This document shows positions 52,749 through 61,476 of a DNA stretch of 64,000 bases, in pieces. Every line of letters starts with the position of its first letter. Within the stretch, counting starts at the first letter, position 1. Source of the DNA: JAQVYB01 sp964490935 (GTDB lineage: Bacteria; Verrucomicrobiota; Kiritimatiellia; RZYC01); the NCBI GenBank assembly GCA_964490935.1, contig CAZBEO010000003.1, positions 1 through 64,000 on the forward strand, in the 5' to 3' direction. The translations under genes were made by a program, and so were the position numbers. The notes beneath the pieces are model-generated. The model had not been told where the DNA came from. It did no database searches and was given only the letters and a program-made list of their open reading frames with translations.

Positions 52749-55700
52749 ATGAGTAGGTCGCATCAGAGCAAAACAGAATCGGTGAGGACGGGCGCGGCGC
52801 AGCGATTCCGCGTGGCGTTGGTCGCTGGTCTATTGCTGGTGATCGCACCGGCGTTCGGTGCCGTTCCTCCGCTGTTGACAGACGCATACCGCAACCCGAT
52901 TTGTCCTCAGCACACCAATGAACTCGCCGCCGGAACCAACTTCGCTTCCATGGCGTGGGTCGGTGGATTCTCGTCGGCCGATGTGGCGGGTCCGATGGTG
53001 ATCGGTGCGGGTGGAGCAACGAATCTGTTGCTCGCGGGTACCAGCATTGGCGTTCCAATGGTGGGGATGAACGCCAATTTTGAGCTGGGCTCTATGTTGG
53101 ATCCGCCGGATGATGTTGACCCGACGGTCGCGCCCTCGCTGGATTTTCTGGGCGGTCCGGAATGCGCGGTCTGGATTTCCTATGAGCGGATGCTCATTTC
53201 CAGCGACATGGGCGTGGTGCAGGCCACGTGGACCCTGCTGGGCGGCGGCAGCCAATCCATCATCTACACGATCTCACCGAACCCCGCGAAGCGCCCGGTG
53301 CGCTTGTACTGGACCGAAGGACAGAACTCGGGCCCCAATATTGTGCTGGGGAACAATTATCGCGCCGATCTGTACTACAACAGTCAGATCACCTCGAATG
53401 ATGTTTGGATCGCCCAGAATCTGGTGCATGCTGCGGAAGGTGCGGAGGGGCGGATTCTGCTGACCTATTCGCGGCTCGACCAGGACACGGCCAAACGCCG
53501 CCTGCTGGCGTACGAAGTGGTCGATGTGCTGGAACCCATGTCGGCCATTCTCGACGGAAACGTGGGGGATCGCCTGTTGCCGAAGAGCGGAGCCTACAGC
53601 ATGGATGGATTGTTCCCCGAGGTGACGCGCGGCGCGGTCGATCCCAGCGGACAGGACACGCCTTTTGTGTATGTTCATGATCAAGGTACCAAGGATGGCT
53701 GGGTGTGGGCCATTCGTGAAACCGGCGAACCGTGGGAAATCGAAATCTACTGGAAGGCCAAAGAAGAACTCGATGTGTTGTGGCCGTTTGAGGTGGATAT
53801 CTACGACATCACATGGAGTGCCAACGCGCAGCTCTATGTTCGCGGCAATCTAGCAGGCGGGAACTTTGATCCGAAGATTCCCATCCCCACAGGCCTCAGC
53901 GTTGAACCTCAGCCGCACCAAAAGCCAGAAGGTCATGCCATCGTGGTAGACGGTATGTTTTACACCACGAGCGAGGGGTTCGCACTTCTGAAATATGCGT
54001 ACGAAGAAGAGGTCTGGTTCGAGCCGGTTCGTTCCTTGTCCTGCAATAATCCTGTTTTCGGAAGAACGAATAGTACGGCATGGACCATCCCCGAGGAATT
54101 GCGCCCGGTGAATCCGGGGTCTGGAACATCGCGAGAACTAACGCACGGTGCATGGCCGGGATATCTTGCCGGCGGCACCCGCTATAACATAGAGCGTTAC
54201 GCTTATCCCGAAACCTATGCGGCCCCGGAATCCATCGCCTCCTGGCTGTTCCCCGTGAACCGGGGCGAACTGGAAGTCTGGTGGAGCAGTGCCAGTACGC
54301 AGGAAGGGCTTCCCGAGCCGCTGTATTTCCCAAACCTCGTGAATCGGTATTCCTGCTCCTGGCCTGCGCAAGCCCCACAGATTGTGATTGCCAGCGGAAA
54401 GGGAAGCCAGGGCATTACGTTGTCCGATGACGATGGACAGGCCATGACATTTGACCGGCCCGGGCTTTCGCTTGAAGAGATGCAGCTTTATGGCGCGCTC
54501 CTAATCTGTGAAATGCCCAACAGCCTTTCGTTCTACGAGGGTTTTACGATCGAGTGCTGGGTCCGCCCGACGAAGCTTTCCGGCATCCAGTATCTGGTGA
54601 CCAAGGGGTATAACTACCGCCTTCGTCTGGCTGGTGGTGAGCCCCAGTTGAAAGTCGGCGGCACCTGGTACGGCATGGGTGCGACACTCAAGGTGGACGC
54701 TTGGCAACATCTGGCCGTGACGCTGAACGATGAGGGGGTGGCGACCTTTTACATCGACGGAATGCTACAGGCATCAACCGTTGTTCAAGGCTCGTTGACG
54801 GTGGATTCCCAACCCCTGCAAATTGGTGCACGGGCCGATGACCCTGCCTCGCCGGAGGATTTCTTTACGGGCGCACTGGACGAGATACGCATCTGGGCGA
54901 TGGCCCGAACGGCCGAAGAAATTGAAGAGGCGCGCCGGACGATTGTCAGCAGCGGTTCGGCTGGCCTGCGCGCTTACTATCGGTTCGAGGCGGATTCGCG
55001 TGTTGCTTCCGGGCTGGTTTCCGATCACAGTTCCTTCGGCAATCATCTAACCATTCCCGCCACGGGGGTCGCCTTCTCAACACCGGGCGTAGAACAGGGG
55101 ATGCCGGGAGTGGACCTGTCGGGCGTTGACATATCCCTATACTATCAGAACGACCGAAACGTGGATGGGTTCAATCCCAACGAAGAGCACGCCATCCTGA
55201 TCCAGTGCGTGGCTTACGCCCTGCGCAATGATTTGAACGTGACGAATACCGCGGCGTCCGCCTACACCTCGGACCCGTTTGTGCTGCTGAATGCGGAGAG
55301 TGCCGATGTCAACGAGGGCCGCCCGTACATGATCGCTTTTCGTGTGCTGGCATCTAACGATCTCTATCGGTTCACCCGGCAATGGACCGCAGGATTCATG
55401 ATCCAACCACCGATGCCGATTGCTTCCATGCCGCCCTGGTGTACAGCGAACGAGCAGATTGCTGGCCCGGAATATCGCGATCGAAAAGGCGACTACTGGG
55501 CGAAGCAGGCAGGTGATCGCGGCGGCACGACCAATTACGTGTTTGAATACTACTACCCGATGCAGAGTGGATTCTTCTTCCCCGCGCTCTCGGCGCAGCC
55601 GCCGCTGGGCACGGAATTGCCCTGGCTCGACGTGCTTACGGGTGATGATACCCCGGTCGATCTTACGTATGTGGTCCGCTGGCCGGAATCGCTGCCCGTG

Positions 55701-58700
55701 CTGTATATCGGTGATACGCTGACCAACCCCAAAAACGGCTTGCCCGCAGTTCGCGGACAGTTGAGTGCGTTGTTGGCCTACCAGCAGTCGCTTGCGATCG
55801 ACTCGACGAAACCCAGCGTGCAACTGGTCGATCCGACGCGCAGCCGTGGCGCACCGCTGGAAGAAATTCCCGGCGGAATGTCGGTCTACCGGGATGTGAA
55901 GACCGCGTGTTGGAATTTCAACGATCTGTCGCCCGCACTGCGTGCCCGGATGTATTTCGACCCCAACGCCTCAATCAACGAAGAACTGAAGTTAATCGGT
56001 AACTACATCGAGCGGACGGATGGCTACAACTATCTGCATGTTAACACGCTGGTTGGCGATGATCGCACGGCCTGCGTGGACGTCGATTTGGTGCAGGGTA
56101 TTACCGGTTCCGCTGGTGACCCCTGGCGTACCGCCGTCGATCTGCTGCCGACCGATATGGTGATCCTGAATGACGACGAAACACCGTTCGATTCCGTGGC
56201 GCTGCCGACCACGGGGCTCGGTGCCGGATATGTCACGCTGGTGTTTAACGACAGCGAAAATGAGATCATGGTGGATCCGTCCGAAAATGTGATCATGACA
56301 GTCCTGCGCGTGGCGCCCGAACTGTTCGTTGGACGGTTGGATGTGCTTGAAAATGTCAACCCGCTCGACCGCATGCTGAGCGTCTACTATACCGCCGACT
56401 TCCAGGGCACACCCGAGCGATTTGAATTCAAGTGGGAATGGGCCGACCCGGTCAATGGCAGCGCGCCGCTGGCAGACGTGGACTCGCTCTGGAACGATTA
56501 CGTGACGGCGACGGGGAAATGCCACGCGACCATCGGCGATGCCGGGGTGTTCGGTCTCTCGGATCACTATCTGCGTTGCGCCTACCGTGCGGTGGATCCG
56601 ACAGTGCAGGCATTGGTCGGCACGAACTGGACTAGCTGGACGCCACCCGTGCTGTGCGAAGGCTGGATCAAACGCGTGATGAAGGCCATCACTCCTTTCG
56701 ATCAGCGCATACGCGACTTCATGAGTTACGAAATCGATTCTTCGCTGAGCATGATCCAGCAGATTGGCACACCCTATGCCGGGGATATCCCGCTGAATTT
56801 GGAGGCCTTGAATGAGAATGGACTGCTGGCCATCTACGAAACCGTGGCCCGGCAGGCGGAGAAGTTGTCGATTGAATCCGACTTTGTTGCATCGGACTCG
56901 CTGGCGCTGGCCTTGCTGATGGTGCGCGGACGCCTAGCCGATCTGTATACGCTGCTGGGCAACGAGGCGTATGGCGATGCCATGAACCCGACCGTCCTGC
57001 TCAGCGGGGACGATCCGCTGGAGCAAACCGTGCAGGCCGGTGACATGCCCTCGCTGTTCTGCTTCAAGAATCAGGTGCCGTCGCTGCTGGATGAAGAACT
57101 GGCCCTGTTGCGCGGACGCAACGGCGATATGAACCCACCCGTGACGACGTATCCGGTTTACAATCGCCTCGCCTGGAATCTGACGAGTGACATCATCGGC
57201 GGCCAGGTCGCCTATGTGCTGAACTACGGAATTAACGACCTACAGGGCAATGCCAACGGCGTGCTGGATGCGGCCGACGCCGCCATCCTGTATCCGCAGG
57301 GCCATGGCGATGCCTATGGACACTACCTTTCTGCGTTGAAGGGCTATTACCGCTACCTGCATCACGAAAACTTTGCCTGGTATCCGCAAGTGGAAGGAAT
57401 TCTGGTCGGGGACACGGAAATCACGGTTTCCTATCTGCACGAGAAAAAATTTGTCACTGCCGCTGCCGCGCGCGCCAAGACCGCCGCCGGTATTGTGCAG
57501 CACACTTGGCGGGCGGATTATCAGGACGGGGAAACGTGGAGTCCGTTGCGTGATGAAGATTCGGATCAGGCTTGGGGCACTGCGGGGTGGGGCTCGCGCG
57601 GAGGCATGGGCGCCTACTTCGATTGGCTTACGGGCAACTCTCTTCTTCCAGACGGGGCGGCCCCGGACGCGACGGGCATCCGAATTATTGACAGAGCCAC
57701 GACACCGGAGCTTCCGGAACTGGCGCTGACCGCCCGACAGATTCAGCGGGATGTGGACGCCGCCGATTCAGGCCTCAATCCACTGGGCATCGCACCGAAC
57801 GCGGTTCCGTTCGATATCAGTCCTGCCGAACTCGATGAAGGCATCCCGCACTTCGAACAGGTCTATGAGCGGGCACTGGGCGCACTCCAGAATGCGGCTG
57901 CTGCGGCTGTGCGGGTGAAGACCTGCGCTCAGGCCATCCGCGATCAGAACGACTCGATCGATCTGCATGCAACCATTCAAGAAGATGAGGCCTCCATGAC
58001 GCGGCGTCTGATCGAACTGTACGGCTACCCCTATGCCGATGATATTGGACCGGGCAAAATTTATGCACAGGGCTACAACGGGCCGGATCTTCTCCACTAC
58101 ATGTACGTCGACACCTGGCCCATCGATCCGACGATCACCACGGATGAGCGAACACTGGAACTGTTGTGGACGGAGTATACCTACAGTACGCAGTTCCGGT
58201 CGGTGGATCTTGCTATGTCGCAGTCGGAAATTAGTACGATGTTTACCGGTGATAGGGCAAACGACTCCTACACCATTGTATCCTCCTACTACGATTCCTC
58301 GAACGTCATTACTATGGAAGTGAATGTGGCGAACAATGGAGTGCCCAAGAAGCCGGAAAGTTACAGCGGCAAACGCAGGGCCGAGGGCGAAATCCAAATG
58401 GCATTGAGCGAGTATCTGGCCGCCATTGATGACGTATACTCGGCCGTGGGCGATGCGCAGTACATTAGCGATGAAGTGAAGCGGCAGGGCGATCTGTGGT
58501 TGGCCACGCAGGGCTATCTCGTGGATCGTCTGGACGAAACCGTCGAGGTTACCGACGAAATCCGCTCACTGCAGATACTCAAGGCCTCATTCGAGGCGGT
58601 GCTGCAACTCGCGGCGGCCGTCGACGAGATGCAGAACCAGCTCGTCTCGGCCTCGACCGAGGCCTTGCCGAAAGTGGTCGGCTTGTGCAACGACGGCTTC

Positions 58701-60203
58701 TCGGCCGCGCGTAGTGTTATTCGCTACACGTACTCGGGCGTGAGCATTCCTAAGCTCATGGCCGGCGTTGTCCTGCACGGAGTGATCAGCGGGCTGCAGT
58801 TGCGGATGACCGATCTAGGATACGTGCTCGAGCGGGAACTGGCGGCGATGGATATCCAGCAGGAGGGGCGTCAGGCCGCAGTGACTATTCAGGGGTTGAT
58901 GCAGCAGCAGGTCAACTCGTTGTCGACCGTGCAGGGGTCTTTGCAGCGCGCCGAAACTGCCCGCATGGCCCTGATGGCGAGCATCAGCGAGGGCGACCAG
59001 CTTCAGATTGAACGCGAGCGGTTACGCATGAACTGGGCCGCCGAACTCAGCGCCGACCGGTACCGCAACATGGCCTATCGTTTGTTCCTGAACGACGAAC
59101 TGTCACGCCGCGAGGAAACCTTCCAAACGGCGGCACGCTATGTCTATCTGGCGGCCAAGGCCTACGACTACGAAACAGGTCTGCTCGAACCAGACAGCGG
59201 TGCCAGTCCGGCCAGTTCGTTCTTGCGGCAGATTGTGCGCGCCCGCGCCTTGGGTCGTTTCGCGGACTGGACCCAGGCCAATATCGGCGAACCCCTGGCG
59301 GGAAGTTCCATCGGCGAACCTGGGCTGTCCGATGCCATGGCTCGCATGAAGGCTAACTGGACTGTTTTGAAGGGCCGCCTGAGCTTCAACAATCCTCAGC
59401 AGGAAACCGGACGCTTTTCATTGCGTACGGAACTGTTCCGTCTTTCTCCAGAAGCATCGAGCGATGACTCTTGGGCAGAAATTCTGAACGAATACAAGGT
59501 AGATAACCTGCAAGATGTTCCTGAATTCGTCCGTTACTGTCTGCCGTTCGATCCCATGAAGGACAACGAGCCCGCGCTGGTGATTCCCTTTTCAACCTCT
59601 GTCTACTTCGGAAAGAATGTGTTCGGACGAACGCTGGCAAGCGGCGACAACGAATACGATTCCACCTATTTCGCGACCAAAATTCGTTCCGTTGGCGTTT
59701 GGTTCTCGAACTATGACGCGGCAGTCGATGCCGGCCTTGCCAACCAACCCAGAATTTATCTGTTCCCTGCGGGAGTAGACAGGATGCGAGTGCCGCTGGC
59801 TTCATCCAGCACGATTCGAGAGTGGGACATCGTGGATCAAGTGATGCCTCTGCCTTATCCCTTAAGCGATATCGAGTGGGAGCAGTCGGACTGGAGCGCA
59901 ATGGGAACCATGTTGGGCGGGAACTTCCGCAAGGCGCGCCGCTTTCCCAGCATGCTGGCCTATCATGACAGCGGCGACGAGGACAGCCTGCTGGATGTCT
60001 CATGGAATTCTCGCTTGGTCGGTCGCTCCGTATGGAATTCAAAGTGGCTGTTGATCATTCCCGGAGGCACCCTGCTGGCGGATGGCGAGGAAGGGCTGGC
60101 CCGCTTCATCGACGGAGCGCTGAATCCGGGTGGCGGACGCGACGGCAACGGCATTAAAGATATTAAATTATATTTTCATACCTATTCATATTCGGGGAAT
60201 TGA
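52749..60203 (+). CDS. 2484-residue exported LamG-domain protein with a long helical C-terminal region
   Basis: The start at 52749 begins a signal peptide (RFRVALVAGLLLVIAPAFGA). The frame is open further upstream, overlapping the preceding gene, without a signal. A LamG/concanavalin-type domain lies at about 585-760 (FYEGFTIECWVRPTKLSG, LDEIRIWAMARTAEEIEEARR). The central part holds unassigned beta-rich domains. A conserved-looking stretch near 1530 reads VLDAADAAILYPQGHGDAYGHYLSALKGYYRYL. Residues about 1880-2140 are strongly helical with coiled-coil character (YRNMAYRLFLNDELSRREE). The end is again beta-rich. No enzyme motif was recognised. It is the largest gene of the operon and overlaps the next by one base. 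Confidence 0.88.
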   Translation: MSRSHQSKTESVRTGAAQRFRVALVAGLLLVIAPAFGAVPPLLTDAYRNPICPQHTNELAAGTNFASMAWVGGFSSADVAGPMVIGAGGATNLLLAGTSIGVPMVGMNANFELGSMLDPPDDVDPTVAPSLDFLGGPECAVWISYERMLISSDMGVVQATWTLLGGGSQSIIYTISPNPAKRPVRLYWTEGQNSGPNIVLGNNYRADLYYNSQITSNDVWIAQNLVHAAEGAEGRILLTYSRLDQDTAKRRLLAYEVVDVLEPMSAILDGNVGDRLLPKSGAYSMDGLFPEVTRGAVDPSGQDTPFVYVHDQGTKDGWVWAIRETGEPWEIEIYWKAKEELDVLWPFEVDIYDITWSANAQLYVRGNLAGGNFDPKIPIPTGLSVEPQPHQKPEGHAIVVDGMFYTTSEGFALLKYAYEEEVWFEPVRSLSCNNPVFGRTNSTAWTIPEELRPVNPGSGTSRELTHGAWPGYLAGGTRYNIERYAYPETYAAPESIASWLFPVNRGELEVWWSSASTQEGLPEPLYFPNLVNRYSCSWPAQAPQIVIASGKGSQGITLSDDDGQAMTFDRPGLSLEEMQLYGALLICEMPNSLSFYEGFTIECWVRPTKLSGIQYLVTKGYNYRLRLAGGEPQLKVGGTWYGMGATLKVDAWQHLAVTLNDEGVATFYIDGMLQASTVVQGSLTVDSQPLQIGARADDPASPEDFFTGALDEIRIWAMARTAEEIEEARRTIVSSGSAGLRAYYRFEADSRVASGLVSDHSSFGNHLTIPATGVAFSTPGVEQGMPGVDLSGVDISLYYQNDRNVDGFNPNEEHAILIQCVAYALRNDLNVTNTAASAYTSDPFVLLNAESADVNEGRPYMIAFRVLASNDLYRFTRQWTAGFMIQPPMPIASMPPWCTANEQIAGPEYRDRKGDYWAKQAGDRGGTTNYVFEYYYPMQSGFFFPALSAQPPLGTELPWLDVLTGDDTPVDLTYVVRWPESLPVLYIGDTLTNPKNGLPAVRGQLSALLAYQQSLAIDSTKPSVQLVDPTRSRGAPLEEIPGGMSVYRDVKTACWNFNDLSPALRARMYFDPNASINEELKLIGNYIERTDGYNYLHVNTLVGDDRTACVDVDLVQGITGSAGDPWRTAVDLLPTDMVILNDDETPFDSVALPTTGLGAGYVTLVFNDSENEIMVDPSENVIMTVLRVAPELFVGRLDVLENVNPLDRMLSVYYTADFQGTPERFEFKWEWADPVNGSAPLADVDSLWNDYVTATGKCHATIGDAGVFGLSDHYLRCAYRAVDPTVQALVGTNWTSWTPPVLCEGWIKRVMKAITPFDQRIRDFMSYEIDSSLSMIQQIGTPYAGDIPLNLEALNENGLLAIYETVARQAEKLSIESDFVASDSLALALLMVRGRLADLYTLLGNEAYGDAMNPTVLLSGDDPLEQTVQAGDMPSLFCFKNQVPSLLDEELALLRGRNGDMNPPVTTYPVYNRLAWNLTSDIIGGQVAYVLNYGINDLQGNANGVLDAADAAILYPQGHGDAYGHYLSALKGYYRYLHHENFAWYPQVEGILVGDTEITVSYLHEKKFVTAAAARAKTAAGIVQHTWRADYQDGETWSPLRDEDSDQAWGTAGWGSRGGMGAYFDWLTGNSLLPDGAAPDATGIRIIDRATTPELPELALTARQIQRDVDAADSGLNPLGIAPNAVPFDISPAELDEGIPHFEQVYERALGALQNAAAAAVRVKTCAQAIRDQNDSIDLHATIQEDEASMTRRLIELYGYPYADDIGPGKIYAQGYNGPDLLHYMYVDTWPIDPTITTDERTLELLWTEYTYSTQFRSVDLAMSQSEISTMFTGDRANDSYTIVSSYYDSSNVITMEVNVANNGVPKKPESYSGKRRAEGEIQMALSEYLAAIDDVYSAVGDAQYISDEVKRQGDLWLATQGYLVDRLDETVEVTDEIRSLQILKASFEAVLQLAAAVDEMQNQLVSASTEALPKVVGLCNDGFSAARSVIRYTYSGVSIPKLMAGVVLHGVISGLQLRMTDLGYVLERELAAMDIQQEGRQAAVTIQGLMQQQVNSLSTVQGSLQRAETARMALMASISEGDQLQIERERLRMNWAAELSADRYRNMAYRLFLNDELSRREETFQTAARYVYLAAKAYDYETGLLEPDSGASPASSFLRQIVRARALGRFADWTQANIGEPLAGSSIGEPGLSDAMARMKANWTVLKGRLSFNNPQQETGRFSLRTELFRLSPEASSDDSWAEILNEYKVDNLQDVPEFVRYCLPFDPMKDNEPALVIPFSTSVYFGKNVFGRTLASGDNEYDSTYFATKIRSVGVWFSNYDAAVDAGLANQPRIYLFPAGVDRMRVPLASSSTIREWDIVDQVMPLPYPLSDIEWEQSDWSAMGTMLGGNFRKARRFPSMLAYHDSGDEDSLLDVSWNSRLVGRSVWNSKWLLIIPGGTLLADGEEGLARFIDGALNPGGGRDGNGIKDIKLYFHTYSYSGN

Positions 60204-61039
60204 TGATGAAGATCCTTTTTAAGGCCATACTCCTTTTATCCATCGTATGGAGCGCCTCGTCCGGATGGGCGGGGGTACCGCAGCCGGCGGTCGTGATCTA
60301 TGGCATCGTACGTGATGCCTATGGTTGCCCGTACGGTGATCATGCCGATGTGCTGGCCTATCAGGACGACCGCGATTGTGCGCGGTCAGGCGTAACGCGT
60401 CTGCTGCCCGGTGCGGCTAACTACCGTCTCAACGTTGAAATAGACAGTGGTGGATCGTTGTATGCCGCTTATGCCGTTCATGTGGGCGATGCATTGAATC
60501 TCCGGGTGAATGCCGGTGGCAGCGACCTGACGCCGATTGCCCATGATGCGATCACGGTTCCATTTGCCGGCTCGCGTACGCGGCTGGATCTGATCACCGG
60601 AACAGATAGCGATGCCGACGGTCTGCCGGACGAATGGGAACAGCAACTGATCGACCAGTCGGGCGGCTTGCTTATCACTCTCCTGGATGTGGACCCGAAG
60701 GCGGATTTCGATGGCGATGGGATGAGTAACCAGGAAGAATTTCAGGCCGGAACCTTTGCGTTCCTGCCTACCGATGTGCTGGCGGTGCAGAATATGGCCT
60801 TCAGCGAAGACGGCGGGCGCATCCTGTTGCGCTTTCTGACCAGCCCAAGCCGTACCTATCATTTGTTCGCAGTTACCGAGCTTGACGATGCCTCCACCTG
60901 GCATCCCGTTGCCTTTGCGTTCGATGCTCAGAGCGACTGCGTGTATCAGTCCGTCATGGGCGATGGTGCCTACCAGACGTTTTATGTGGAGCGGGTGCCG
61001 GAAGAATGCGCCATGTTCTTTCGACTGGGGGTGGAATGA
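60203..61039 (+). CDS. Small exported protein with thrombospondin-3/EF-hand-like loop
   Basis: The 278-residue protein has a signal peptide (MKILFKAILLLSIVWSASSGWAG). A transthyretin-like beta domain follows (VVIYGIVRDAYGCPYGDHADVLAY). The calcium-loop pair DSDADGLPDEWEQQLID and ADFDGDGMSNQEEFQAGT comes next, then a short C-terminal beta domain of the type often found at the end of PVC-group secreted proteins. Two adjacent ATGs (60203, 60206) can serve as start; the first forms TGATG with the stop of the upstream gene. Function unknown. Confidence 0.82.
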   Translation: MMKILFKAILLLSIVWSASSGWAGVPQPAVVIYGIVRDAYGCPYGDHADVLAYQDDRDCARSGVTRLLPGAANYRLNVEIDSGGSLYAAYAVHVGDALNLRVNAGGSDLTPIAHDAITVPFAGSRTRLDLITGTDSDADGLPDEWEQQLIDQSGGLLITLLDVDPKADFDGDGMSNQEEFQAGTFAFLPTDVLAVQNMAFSEDGGRILLRFLTSPSRTYHLFAVTELDDASTWHPVAFAFDAQSDCVYQSVMGDGAYQTFYVERVPEECAMFFRLGVE

Positions 61040-61476
61040 AAACTGGGCTCGCCATCATGATGGTCGCTGGTTGCACACTGTGGGGTGGGCGTGCGTGTGC
61101 AGATGTTTGGACGAATGTGGCGGGTCGAACCATCGAAGCCACTCTGGTCGGTCTGGAGGGAAATGCCGTCCTGCTCCGCATGAAGGATGATTCCCTGATG
61201 TATCTGCCGTTGATGAGTCTGGCGGAGAATGAACGCAAAAGGGCGCAACAGGCGGCAGGCGGCCAGCCGGAGGTTCCTGACGCTTTGCGAGTTAATTTTG
61301 ATCAGTGCCGTCGTACGCTTGAGCGCCTGCAGCAGCTTTGCCATGCCGGGGTTCTGCCATCGGCGGAGTATGCGGCACGGCGTCAGGTCGCGTTGAATTC
61401 CTTTTCTGCGGTTTGCCGACGCGAGTTCATTGACTCGACGGACCTGGTTCAAAAAATGAATGGAGCGCAGCCATGA
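61036..61476 (+). CDS. SHD1-domain exported protein
   Basis: The 146-residue protein has a signal peptide (MKTGLAIMMVAGCTLWGGRACA). An SHD1-type domain follows (VWTNVAGRTIEATLVGLEGNAVLLRM...YLPLMSLAENERKR). SHD1 domains are common in planctomycete and verrucomicrobial exported proteins; their ligand is unknown. The rest is a charged helical tail. Start and stop overlaps of four bases with both neighbours show tight co-translation. The open frame begins ten codons earlier, but the signal peptide fixes the start at 61036. Confidence 0.82.
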   Translation: MKTGLAIMMVAGCTLWGGRACADVWTNVAGRTIEATLVGLEGNAVLLRMKDDSLMYLPLMSLAENERKRAQQAAGGQPEVPDALRVNFDQCRRTLERLQQLCHAGVLPSAEYAARRQVALNSFSAVCRREFIDSTDLVQKMNGAQP

